A stretch of DNA of 64,000 bases from Mycolicibacterium sp. P9-22 (GTDB lineage Bacteria > Actinomycetota > Actinomycetes > Mycobacteriales > Mycobacteriaceae), in the NCBI RefSeq assembly GCF_008329585.1, contig NZ_NPKP01000004.1, positions 310,001-374,000 on the forward strand. Direction: 5' to 3'. Position numbers and translations under genes: made by a program. Position 1 is the first letter of the stretch; each line of letters opens with the position of its first letter. Shown one piece after another: positions 28,515 through 36,437 of this stretch. The notes beneath the pieces were generated by a model. The model saw only the letters and a program-made list of their open reading frames with translations. It had not been told where the DNA came from and did no database searches.

Positions 28515-29489
28515 GTGGTGGTGCCGGCAAACAGTCCGCGAGACATCGTCGTGGTGGTGTTCGACGGGATGAAGCTGCTCGATGTGGCAGGCCCCGCCGA
28601 GGTGTTCGCCGAATCCAATCGGTTCGGCGGCGACTACCGGCTGAGCTTCGCCTCGGTCGACGGTGCAGAGGTCACCACGTCGGTGGGCAGCCGCTTCCCG
28701 GTGACCCGCCGGATCGACGAGATCGCTTCCGCCGACACGGTGCTGGTGGCCGGCGGGGATGACCTCGTCGGCCGGCCCATCGACCCTGCGCTGGTCGAGG
28801 CCGTCCGCGGTGCCCGGGCCCGCACCCGGCGGATGGCATCCATCTGCACCGGGGCGTTCATCCTGGCCCAGGCCGGCGTGTTGAGCGGCAGAGCAGCCAC
28901 CACGCACTGGCGACATGTCCGCCTGCTCGCCGCGGCCTTCCCGGACATCCGCGTGCAACCGGACGCGATCTTCATCCGGGACGGCGAGATCTACACCTCC
29001 GCCGGCGTCACCGCCGGTATCGACCTGGCGCTGGCCCTGGTCGAGGCCGACCACGGTGCCGAACTGGTGCGCACGGTGGCTCGGTCACTGGTGGTCTACC
29101 TCAAACGGGCGGGTGGCCAGTCCCAGTTCTCGGCACTGGTGGAGGCCGATCCGCCCGCAGATTCGGCGCTCCGCACGATCGTCACGGCGATCGCGACCGA
29201 TCCGAGCGCCGACCACAGCGTGAAGAACCTTGCCGCACTGGCATCCATGAGCACACGGCAACTCACCCGGTTGTTCAATTCTGAGTTGGCGACGACACCG
29301 GCCCGCTACGTCGAGACGGTGCGGATCGACAGCGCCCGCGGCGCCCTGGACGCCGGCCACAGCGTCACGGCGGCCGCCCGTATCGCCGGTTTCGGCAGCG
29401 CGGAGACGATGCGACGGGTGTTCGTGCAACACCTCGGGGTGAGCCCGCGCGCCTATCGGGACAGGTTCCGCACCGCGGTGCGGGATTGA
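28515..29489 (+). CDS. GlxA-type AraC regulator with DJ-1/PfpI domain
   Basis: About 324 residues. Residues 10-175 form a DJ-1/PfpI (class I glutamine amidotransferase-like) domain with the nucleophile-elbow Cys in ASICTGAFILAQAG. Residues 215-320 form an AraC DNA-binding domain with two helix-turn-helix motifs (VKNLAALASMSTRQLTRLF and VTAAARIAGFGSAETMRRVF) ending in GVSPRAYRDRF. Three consecutive GTG codons (28515, 28518, 28521) could serve as the start. It is divergent from the HD-domain gene, its probable target. The effector is unknown. Confidence 0.87.
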   Translation: MVVPANSPRDIVVVVFDGMKLLDVAGPAEVFAESNRFGGDYRLSFASVDGAEVTTSVGSRFPVTRRIDEIASADTVLVAGGDDLVGRPIDPALVEAVRGARARTRRMASICTGAFILAQAGVLSGRAATTHWRHVRLLAAAFPDIRVQPDAIFIRDGEIYTSAGVTAGIDLALALVEADHGAELVRTVARSLVVYLKRAGGQSQFSALVEADPPADSALRTIVTAIATDPSADHSVKNLAALASMSTRQLTRLFNSELATTPARYVETVRIDSARGALDAGHSVTAAARIAGFGSAETMRRVFVQHLGVSPRAYRDRFRTAVRD

Positions 29490-29517
29490 GCGGTCCGGCG
29501 GTGCCATAGTGGCAGGT

Positions 29518-29991
29518 GTGGACCTGACCTATCCCGAAGTGGGCGCCACCCGGGGCCCACTGCCCGACGGCTATCAGCATGTGCACGCGCGCGCCGTCAT
29601 CGGTCACGGACGGGCCCGCTTCGAGGACGCCGCCGACGCCGTCCTGCACTGGGGGATGCAGCGGGGCGCCGGGGTGTTGGTCGGCGCCGACGCGGACGTC
29701 GCCACCGTCGGCGCCGAGGTGACGGTCGGGATCTGGCCGCTGCGGGCGCCGTGCCGGGTGGTCTACGTGCTCGACGAGCCCGACCGGCGCGGGTTCGCCT
29801 ACGGCACCCTGCCCGGCCATCCGGAGACGGGTGAGGAGTTGTTCGCGGTCCGCTATGACCCCGCCGACGGCACGGTGCACGCCGAGGTGACGGCGTTCGC
29901 CCGCCATGCCACCTGGTGGAGCAGGCTCGGCGGGCCGATCACCCGGCTGGCGCAGCGGATCATCACCGGGCGCTACCTGAAGGCCGTGTGA
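29518..29991 (+). CDS. DUF1990 family protein
   Basis: 157 residues. It begins LTYPEVGATRGPLPDGY, the usual N-terminus of DUF1990, and includes AVLHWGMQRGAGV, GIWPLRAPCRVVYV and GFAYGTLPGHPETGEELF, all typical family blocks. The family has no proven function. GTG at 29518 is taken because it fits the family start. GTG at 29509 is three codons upstream and also possible. It follows the AraC regulator by 28 bp on the same strand and abuts the convergent enoyl-CoA hydratase gene with no gap between stops. Confidence 0.78.
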   Translation: MDLTYPEVGATRGPLPDGYQHVHARAVIGHGRARFEDAADAVLHWGMQRGAGVLVGADADVATVGAEVTVGIWPLRAPCRVVYVLDEPDRRGFAYGTLPGHPETGEELFAVRYDPADGTVHAEVTAFARHATWWSRLGGPITRLAQRIITGRYLKAV

Positions 29992-30759
29992 CTACTTGCT
30001 GTTCTGCAGCAACCGCGCCACATTCGCCTTGAGCTCGTCGGTACCGAAGGTGAGTTCCTCCGCGGTGGTGGCGTAATCGAGGGTCATCATCACCTGACGC
30101 TCGAGCTGGATGTTGAGGATGCGTTTGGTGGCCTCGACGGCCTTCTGCGGCAGATCGAGGATCTTCTTCGCCGCCGCGATCGCCTCACCCAGCGGGTCGG
30201 CGACCACATGGTTGGCCAGGCCGAGTTCGACGGCCTTGGCGGCCGGGATGCGCGCCCCGGTGAGCGCATACTCCTTGGCCTGCAGGATGCTCATCTGCAT
30301 GGGCCAGACCAGCGGCCCACCGTCCGCGGCGACCAGGCCCACCTGCACGTGCGGGTCGGCCAGGAACGCCTTCTCCGCCATGTAGACGATGTCGCTGAGC
30401 GCCACCACGCTGCACCCCAGCCCGACCGCGGGCCCGTTCACCGCGGCGATCACCGGAATCCGGCAGCGTGCCATGCCGATCACGATCTCGCGGCCGTCGG
30501 CGATGGTCTTGGCCCGCAGGTCGGCGTCCTCGCTGATCTGCTGGATGTAGTTGAAGTCACCGCCGGCCGAAAACGCCTTTCCCGCACCGGTGATCACCGC
30601 GGCGCGGGCGGTGCGGTCCAGGCTCAGCCTGCTCCACAGCCGGGCCAGCCCGACGTGCAGATCGTCGTTGACGGCATTGAGTTCCTCGGGCCGGTTCAGC
30701 GTGATGATGCGCAGCGGGCCGTCGGCCTCGACCTGGATCTCCTTGGGCATGTCGTACAT
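29992..30759 (-). CDS. Enoyl-CoA hydratase/isomerase
   Basis: 255-residue crotonase-fold protein. The oxyanion-hole elements are AFSAGGDFNYI (about 65-75) and AVNGPAVGLGCSVVALSDI (about 110-128). In the usual acid-base positions it has sequence PHVQVGLVAADGGPLVWP, so one of the two Glu residues of classical hydratases appears replaced by Asp-Gly, and isomerase or another crotonase reaction is possible. The start ATG is one base after the stop of the acyl-CoA dehydrogenase gene upstream, so the two are cotranscribed. It is the last gene of the operon starting at 32708. Confidence 0.85.
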   Translation of the reverse strand: MYDMPKEIQVEADGPLRIITLNRPEELNAVNDDLHVGLARLWSRLSLDRTARAAVITGAGKAFSAGGDFNYIQQISEDADLRAKTIADGREIVIGMARCRIPVIAAVNGPAVGLGCSVVALSDIVYMAEKAFLADPHVQVGLVAADGGPLVWPMQMSILQAKEYALTGARIPAAKAVELGLANHVVADPLGEAIAAAKKILDLPQKAVEATKRILNIQLERQVMMTLDYATTAEELTFGTDELKANVARLLQNSK

Positions 30760-30760
30760 G

Positions 30761-31843
30761 TCAAACCGCCATTCTGAGGATTCGGCCCGCGATGATGTTC
30801 TTCTGGATCTGCGAGGTGCCGCCCATGACACTCTGGGACCGGCTGTAGAGGTAGGTGTTGAACAGGTCGGGGTCGGTGGTGCCGGTCTGGGCGAGCACCG
30901 CGTGCCCCACGGATTGTTCGACCCAGGTCATCAGCAGCTTGTCGATGGAGCCCTCCGGCCCGTGCGAGATCCCGTCGAGCTGCTCGGACAACCGTCGCCG
31001 CACGTGCTGGCGCAGCACCTGCACCTGCACGGTGGCCCAGGCGAGTTCGTCACTCGGCTCGCCGTGGCGGGCAAGCTGGTTGACGGTCTTCTCGTAGCGG
31101 GCCGCGTATCCGAGGGTGGACGGTTCGCGTTCGTGACCGACCACCGTCATCGCCAGTGCCCAGCCGTCGCCGGGGTTGCCGACCATCTGGGCCGCGGGCA
31201 CCCGGGCCCCGTCGAACAGCACCTGGCCGAACTCGTTGCTCACGCCGTTGATCATCTTCAGCGGGCGCTGCTCGATACCGGGCTGGTGCATGTCGACCAG
31301 GAACGCCGAAATACCCTTGTGCCGCTTCACGTCCTTGTCGGTACGGGCCAGCAGCAGGCACCAGTCCGCGACATCGGAGTAGCTGGTCCAGATCTTGTGC
31401 CCGTTGATCACATACTCGTCACCGTCGAGGGTGGCGGTGGTGGTCAGCGAGGCCAGATCGGAGCCGGCACCCGGTTCGGAGAAGCCCTGGCACCAGCGCT
31501 GCGTGCCGTCGATCATGCCGGGCAGGAAGCGCTGCTGCACTTCCTTGCTGGCGTGCCGCCCCAGGCCGGTGACCAGATAGCCCAGGCTGGGTCGCGGCGG
31601 CGCTCCGGCGCGGGCCAGTTCCTCGTCGACGATGACGTCATACACCGGGGGCAGTTCGAGCCCGCCGAATTCCTTCGGCCAGGTGGCACCGAAAAATCCT
31701 GCGGCGTGCAGGGATTGGTGCCACTCCCCCTGGCGTGCCCAGTACTCCTCAGTCGATTTCGGGAAGTTGGGTGCCTGCTCGGTCAGCCAGGCGCGCAACC
31801 GTTCCCGGAAGGCACGTTCCTGTTCTGAGTCACGAAAGTCCAA
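30761..31843 (-). CDS. Acyl-CoA dehydrogenase, subunit 1 of a heteromeric pair
   Basis: 360 residues with the FAD-binding barrel motifs CQGFSEPGAGSDLASL and NGHKIWTSYSDVADW. The C-terminus SQSVMGGTSQIQKNIIAGRILRM lacks the Glu of the normal EGTSEIQ sequence at the same place, having GGTSQIQ. Pairs of unequal acyl-CoA dehydrogenase subunits are known in mycobacteria for steroid side-chain and other branched CoA esters (alpha2beta2 FadE). It overlaps the second subunit gene by 14 bp. Coupled to the enoyl-CoA hydratase downstream. Confidence 0.87.
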   Translation of the reverse strand: MDFRDSEQERAFRERLRAWLTEQAPNFPKSTEEYWARQGEWHQSLHAAGFFGATWPKEFGGLELPPVYDVIVDEELARAGAPPRPSLGYLVTGLGRHASKEVQQRFLPGMIDGTQRWCQGFSEPGAGSDLASLTTTATLDGDEYVINGHKIWTSYSDVADWCLLLARTDKDVKRHKGISAFLVDMHQPGIEQRPLKMINGVSNEFGQVLFDGARVPAAQMVGNPGDGWALAMTVVGHEREPSTLGYAARYEKTVNQLARHGEPSDELAWATVQVQVLRQHVRRRLSEQLDGISHGPEGSIDKLLMTWVEQSVGHAVLAQTGTTDPDLFNTYLYSRSQSVMGGTSQIQKNIIAGRILRMAV

Positions 31844-32708
31844 CGGAGATCTCCTTCAACGACACCGGCCACAGTCCGGTGGACACCAGTACCCGCCGCA
31901 GGTACACATGGGCGGCGCACTCCCAGGTATTGCCGATACCGCCGTGGACCTGGATCGACGTCTCACAGATGGTGTGTGCGGATTTCGCGCAGTACACCTT
32001 GGCGACGCGGGCGGCTTCCAGCGCAACGCCGGGCTCTTCCTCGTCGACGGCCCATGCGGCGTACCGCAGGATGCTGACCGAACCCTCGATGAGCACCAGG
32101 CTCTCGGCGAGCAGGTGCGCCACGGCCTGGTAGGAACCGATCGCCTTGCCGTACTGCTCGCGCACCTTGGCGTAGTCGCAGGCCAGGTCGAAGGCCCCGC
32201 GGGCAGCGCCCAGGATGTCGGCGGCGGTTGCCACCAGCGCCAGCGCCTCGGCCCGCTGGGGATCCACCTCCCCCGCCACGGCGGTGCCGCCGGACACCGG
32301 TGCGGCCCATCGGGTCAGGTCGACACCGGGGCTCGCTTCACCCAGATCGGCGACGGTGACGCTGCGGCCGTCGAGCCAGACTCCACGGCTTATCCCGCGC
32401 GCGTCGGGTGCGGTCGCACCGAAGACGACCGTGGCTCCGGCGTGTCCAAGGTCATCGGCCAGCACCGGGCCGAGAAACGGCACATCGACCAGTCCGCGGC
32501 CGAACTCCTCGGCGACCAGCGCCACCTCGACACCGGAGGCGCCGTCGGAGCGCAGCGAGCGCCAGCCGGTGGCTGCGACCGTCTTCTCCAGCCGGGCAAC
32601 CCGGTCGTCATCGTCCAATTCGCCGACAGCCCCCGGACCGAGATCATCGGCCAGTTTCGCGGCCGCGTCCCGCAATTGTTGCTGCTCACTGGTCAGCCGA
32701 ACATCCAT
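31830..32708 (-). CDS. Acyl-CoA dehydrogenase, subunit 2 of a heteromeric pair
   Basis: 292 residues, shorter than a stand-alone enzyme. The N-terminal helical domain and barrel are reduced. The C-terminal domain is complete, with YAKVREQYGKAIGSYQAVAHLLAE and IQVHGGIGNTWECAAHVYLRR. This size fits the small partner of a mycobacterial FadE heterotetramer, in which cofactor and catalytic residues are shared between subunits. It is the first gene of the operon; a perfect dyad lies 22 bp upstream of its start. Overlaps the next gene by 14 bp. Confidence 0.85.
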   Translation of the reverse strand: MDVRLTSEQQQLRDAAAKLADDLGPGAVGELDDDDRVARLEKTVAATGWRSLRSDGASGVEVALVAEEFGRGLVDVPFLGPVLADDLGHAGATVVFGATAPDARGISRGVWLDGRSVTVADLGEASPGVDLTRWAAPVSGGTAVAGEVDPQRAEALALVATAADILGAARGAFDLACDYAKVREQYGKAIGSYQAVAHLLAESLVLIEGSVSILRYAAWAVDEEEPGVALEAARVAKVYCAKSAHTICETSIQVHGGIGNTWECAAHVYLRRVLVSTGLWPVSLKEISVGLS

Positions 32709-32729
32709 GAGAGGAGCCTATCCTTTCTG

Positions 32730-32744
32730 GAGAATCCGATTCTC
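32730..32744. promoter_or_regulatory. Palindrome upstream of the acyl-CoA dehydrogenase operon
   Basis: GAGAAT-CCG-ATTCTC, perfect 6-base arms around 3 bases. It lies 22 bp upstream of the start of the acyl-CoA dehydrogenase subunit gene and 36 bp downstream of the end of the kinase-like gene. The size and place suit a TetR-type repressor site. No regulator gene is adjacent. Confidence 0.6.
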
Positions 32745-32779
32745 ATCAGGCCAGAACTTTACTATCACATGGCCGATTG

Positions 32780-33832
32780 TCACAGCCCGCCGGCCAGCGC
32801 CCACGCTCTCTCGGCCAGGCCGCGATAGCGGTCGCGGAACAGATCGGTGCCGGCCCGCGCGTCGGACGCATTGCCGTCCAGGCCCCGGCGCCACACCCCG
32901 GCCACGATCGACGCCAGCCGGAACATCGAGAACACCACGAAGATGGGCAGATCACCGGGAATGTCGCGTCCCGCTGCCCGGCAGTACTCGGCCACGAACT
33001 CCGACTCGCCGGGAATCCCGGTGCCGGTCAGATCCTCACCGGCCACCCCCATCAACGGATCCGTGTCGCCGGGCAGGTGGTAGGTCATCGCCGCATAGCC
33101 GAGATCGGCCAGCGGGTGCCCGATGGTCGCCAGCTCCCAGTCCAGCACCGCAACGACACGTGGTTCGGTGGGGTGCAGCAGCACATTGCCCAGCCGGTAG
33201 TCGCCGTGCGCGATGCACGCCTCGTCCCCGTCGGGAAGATGGGCGGGCAACCACGCCGCGAGCCGGTCCATCTCGGCGCATTCCTCGACCTTGGCGGCCT
33301 CCCACTGCCGGGACCACAGCGCGACCTGGCGCGCCAGATAGCCATCGGGCCGCCCGAAATCCGTGAGTCCGGCCGCTCGCCAGTCCACCTTGTGCAGGCG
33401 GGCCAGCACCTGGGCCAGGTCCCGGTACACCGCGGCCCGTTCGGCCGGTGTGCCATCGCGCAGGACCCGGTCGGGATAGATCCGCCCCGGGACATGATCC
33501 ATCACGAAGAACGGCGTGCCCAGCACCGAGTTGTCCTCGCACATCGCCCGCATCGCCGGCACCGGCACATCGCTGCCGGCCAGCGCCGACATCACCCGGT
33601 ACTCCCTGCCGACATCGTGTGCACGCGGCAGCAGGGTGCCCGGCGGCTTCTTGCGCAACACGAATTCCCCTGCAGGGCTGTGCAGATGAAATGTCGGGTT
33701 GCTCTGGCCGCCCTGGAATTGCCGGATCTGCAGCGGACCGTCGATACCGTGCGCCCCCAGATATCGGAGCAGGGCCGCCTCGTCGAAACGATGCTGGGGC
33801 AGGACGTCGACGAGTTCGGGGACACCGGACAT
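32780..33832 (-). CDS. Aminoglycoside-phosphotransferase-like kinase (ACAD10/11 N-terminal domain type)
   Basis: 350 residues with the APH kinase fold: nucleotide-binding lobe FVLRKKPPGTLL (about 60-70), catalytic loop HGDYRLGNVLLHP (about 210-222) and metal-binding DWELATIGHPLADLGY (about 230-245). Proteins of this group sit beside or fused to acyl-CoA dehydrogenases; in ACAD10/11 and levulinate pathways they phosphorylate 4-hydroxyacyl-CoA. Located directly upstream of the two dehydrogenase subunits, it probably acts in the same pathway and not in drug resistance. The ATG at 33832 is divergent from glycogen phosphorylase. Confidence 0.82.
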   Translation of the reverse strand: MSGVPELVDVLPQHRFDEAALLRYLGAHGIDGPLQIRQFQGGQSNPTFHLHSPAGEFVLRKKPPGTLLPRAHDVGREYRVMSALAGSDVPVPAMRAMCEDNSVLGTPFFVMDHVPGRIYPDRVLRDGTPAERAAVYRDLAQVLARLHKVDWRAAGLTDFGRPDGYLARQVALWSRQWEAAKVEECAEMDRLAAWLPAHLPDGDEACIAHGDYRLGNVLLHPTEPRVVAVLDWELATIGHPLADLGYAAMTYHLPGDTDPLMGVAGEDLTGTGIPGESEFVAEYCRAAGRDIPGDLPIFVVFSMFRLASIVAGVWRRGLDGNASDARAGTDLFRDRYRGLAERAWALAGGL

Positions 33833-33914
33833 CTCGGCAGCGTCTCATATCCGTTAACCCGGCCGACGCTCATTGCGCGCGCGATGTGCACGAACCCCTG
33901 ACAGACTTCTGTGT

Positions 33915-36407
33915 ATGACCGATCTCGTCGTGCCCTCCCCCGCCGCCGAACGCGCCCGCACCGGGTTGTCCTCCGACGCTCTGCGCCGCGCGATCATCGA
34001 CCACATCCGGTATTCGATCGGCAGGCCCGCCGCCGCGCTGCGGCCCGAGCACTACTACCGCGCGCTGGCGCTGGCGGTGCGGGACCGCATGCAGGACAAC
34101 CGGGTTGGCTCCACCCAGACCTCGCTGGATCTGGGGAGCAAGATCACCTGCTACCTGTCCGCGGAATTCCTGATGGGTCCGCAACTGGGCGCCAATCTGC
34201 TCAACCTCGGCATCGAGCAAGCCGCCCGGGCCGCGCTGGCCGAACTCGGCCAGGACATCGAGGAGATCCTGGCCTGCGAGGAGGAACCCGGGCTGGGCAA
34301 CGGTGGCCTGGGACGGCTGGCGGCGTGCTACCTGGACTCACTGGCCACCCTGGAGCGGCCGGCCATCGGCTACGGCATCCGCTATGAATTCGGCATCTTC
34401 GACCAGGAGATCCACGAAGGCTGGCAGGTCGAGAAGACCGACAACTGGCTGATCAACGGAAATCCCTGGGAGATCGCCAAACCCGATGTGCACTACCCGG
34501 TGCTGTGGGGCGGGCACTCCGAACGCTATGTCGACGACGCCGGTGTGCAACGGGTGCGCTGGATTCCGGGCCGGGTGATCCAGGGCGTCGCCTACGACAC
34601 GCCCATCCAGGGGTACGGGGTGAAGACCTGCAATGTGTTGACCCTGTGGAGCGCGCGCGCCGTGCAGTCCTTCGCGCTGGAAGCGTTCAACACGGGCGAC
34701 TATTACAAGGCGGTCGAGGAGGAGGTCACCTCCGAGACCGTCACCAAGGTGCTGTACCCGAACGACGAACCCGAGGCCGGCAAGCGGCTGCGCCTGTTGC
34801 AGCAGTATTTCTTCGTGTCCTGCTCACTGCAGCACATCCTGCACATCGTCGATGATCTGGCCGACCTGTCGGTCTATCAGCTACCCGACAAGTTCGCCAT
34901 CCAGCTCAACGACACCCATCCCTCGATCGGGGTCGCCGAACTGATGCGGCTGCTCGTCGACGAGCGGCGGCTGGACTGGAACGAGGCCTGGGACATCACC
35001 GTGGCCACGTTCGGCTACACCAATCACACTCTGCTGCCGGAGGCCCTGGAGAAGTGGTCGCTGGCGCTGTTCCGCGAGTCGCTGCCGCGGCACCTGGAGA
35101 TCATCTACGAGATCAACAGCCGCTTCCTCGACGAGGTGCGAGCGCACTTCCCCGGCGATGTCGAACGCGTTCGCAGGATGTCGCTGATCGGCGAGGAGGG
35201 CGGTCAGACGGTCCGGATGGCCCACCTCGCCACCGTCGGCAGCCACGCGATCAACGGGGTCGCCGCCCTGCACTCCGAGCTGCTCAAGGAAAGCGTGCTC
35301 AAGGACTTCTTCGAGCTGTGGCCCGAGCGGTTCTCGAACAAGACCAACGGGGTCACCCCCCGGCGCTTCGTCGCCCTGTCGAATCCGGGCCTGCGCGAAC
35401 TGCTGGACCGCCGGATCGGAGAAGGCTGGCTGACACACCTGGACCGGTTGCGCGGGCTGGAGAACTTCATCGAGGACGACGCCTTCCGCCAGGAATGGCG
35501 GGATGTGAAGCGGGCCAACAAGGCCCGGCTCGCCGAGTTCGTGCTTGCCGAGACCGGCGTGGAACTAGACCCGACCTGGCTGTTCGACATCCAGGTCAAG
35601 CGGATCCACGAGTACAAGCGCCAGCACCTCAACGTGCTGAACATCGTGACGCAGTACCTGCGCATCAAGAACAACCCGGGTATCGACATGGCCCCGCGGG
35701 CGTTCATCTTCGGCGGTAAGGCCGCGCCCGGGTACTTCCTGGCCAAACGCATCATCAAGCTGATCACCGCGGTCGGCGACATGATCAACTTCGACCCCGA
35801 GGTCAACCGGTACCTGAAGGTGGTCTTCCTGCCCAACTTCAACGTGCAGAACGCACACCTGATCTACCCGGCGGCCAACCTCTCCGAGCAGATCTCCACC
35901 GCGGGCAAGGAGGCCTCCGGCACCGGCAACATGAAGTTCATGATGAACGGTGCGCTCACCATCGGCACCCTGGACGGCGCCAATGTCGAGATCCGCGAGG
36001 AAGCCGGCGAAGAGAACTTCTTCCTGTTCGGACTCACCGTCGACGAGGTCGAGGCACTCCAGCGCAACGGCTACCGGCCGGCGGACTATGTCGCCGCGAA
36101 CCCGGAGCTACGTGCCGTACTCGATCTGATTGCCAGCGGCCACTTCTCGCACGGTGACGGCGAGGTGTTCCGGCCGCTGGTCGACAACCTGACCCACGAC
36201 GACCCCTTCCTGGTGCTCGCCGATTACGCGTCCTACGTGGAATGCCAGGATCGGGTGAGCGCCGCCTGGCAGGACCGCGACGCCTGGTCGCGTATGTCGA
36301 TCCTCAACGCGGCGCGCAGCGGGAAGTTCTCCTCGGACCGCGCCATCGAGCAGTACTGCGACGAGATCTGGGGAGTGGGGCCGGTGACCGTGCGGACCGA
36401 GACCTGA
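33915..36407 (+). CDS. glgP: Glycogen phosphorylase
   Basis: 830 residues. Releases glucose 1-phosphate from alpha-1,4-glucans with inorganic phosphate. The N-terminal part includes EEEPGLGNGGLGRLAACYLDS and IRYEFGIFDQ. The C-terminal half includes RIHEYKRQHLNVL and the PLP site EASGTGNMKFMMNGALTIG with the Schiff-base lysine K674. Length and motifs match classical (not maltodextrin-short) phosphorylases. The ATG at 33915 is taken. It is followed 30 bp later by phosphoketolase, giving two phosphorolytic carbon enzymes in one transcription direction. Confidence 0.95.
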   Translation: MTDLVVPSPAAERARTGLSSDALRRAIIDHIRYSIGRPAAALRPEHYYRALALAVRDRMQDNRVGSTQTSLDLGSKITCYLSAEFLMGPQLGANLLNLGIEQAARAALAELGQDIEEILACEEEPGLGNGGLGRLAACYLDSLATLERPAIGYGIRYEFGIFDQEIHEGWQVEKTDNWLINGNPWEIAKPDVHYPVLWGGHSERYVDDAGVQRVRWIPGRVIQGVAYDTPIQGYGVKTCNVLTLWSARAVQSFALEAFNTGDYYKAVEEEVTSETVTKVLYPNDEPEAGKRLRLLQQYFFVSCSLQHILHIVDDLADLSVYQLPDKFAIQLNDTHPSIGVAELMRLLVDERRLDWNEAWDITVATFGYTNHTLLPEALEKWSLALFRESLPRHLEIIYEINSRFLDEVRAHFPGDVERVRRMSLIGEEGGQTVRMAHLATVGSHAINGVAALHSELLKESVLKDFFELWPERFSNKTNGVTPRRFVALSNPGLRELLDRRIGEGWLTHLDRLRGLENFIEDDAFRQEWRDVKRANKARLAEFVLAETGVELDPTWLFDIQVKRIHEYKRQHLNVLNIVTQYLRIKNNPGIDMAPRAFIFGGKAAPGYFLAKRIIKLITAVGDMINFDPEVNRYLKVVFLPNFNVQNAHLIYPAANLSEQISTAGKEASGTGNMKFMMNGALTIGTLDGANVEIREEAGEENFFLFGLTVDEVEALQRNGYRPADYVAANPELRAVLDLIASGHFSHGDGEVFRPLVDNLTHDDPFLVLADYASYVECQDRVSAAWQDRDAWSRMSILNAARSGKFSSDRAIEQYCDEIWGVGPVTVRTET

Positions 36408-36437
36408 ATCCGCCGTGCGAAATCCTCAGAACCGGGT

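Noticed and set aside
32780..33832. Aminoglycoside resistance gene
   Set aside because: The kinase fold is APH-like, but its position next to acyl-CoA dehydrogenase genes and its ACAD10/11-like sequence favour a metabolic kinase.
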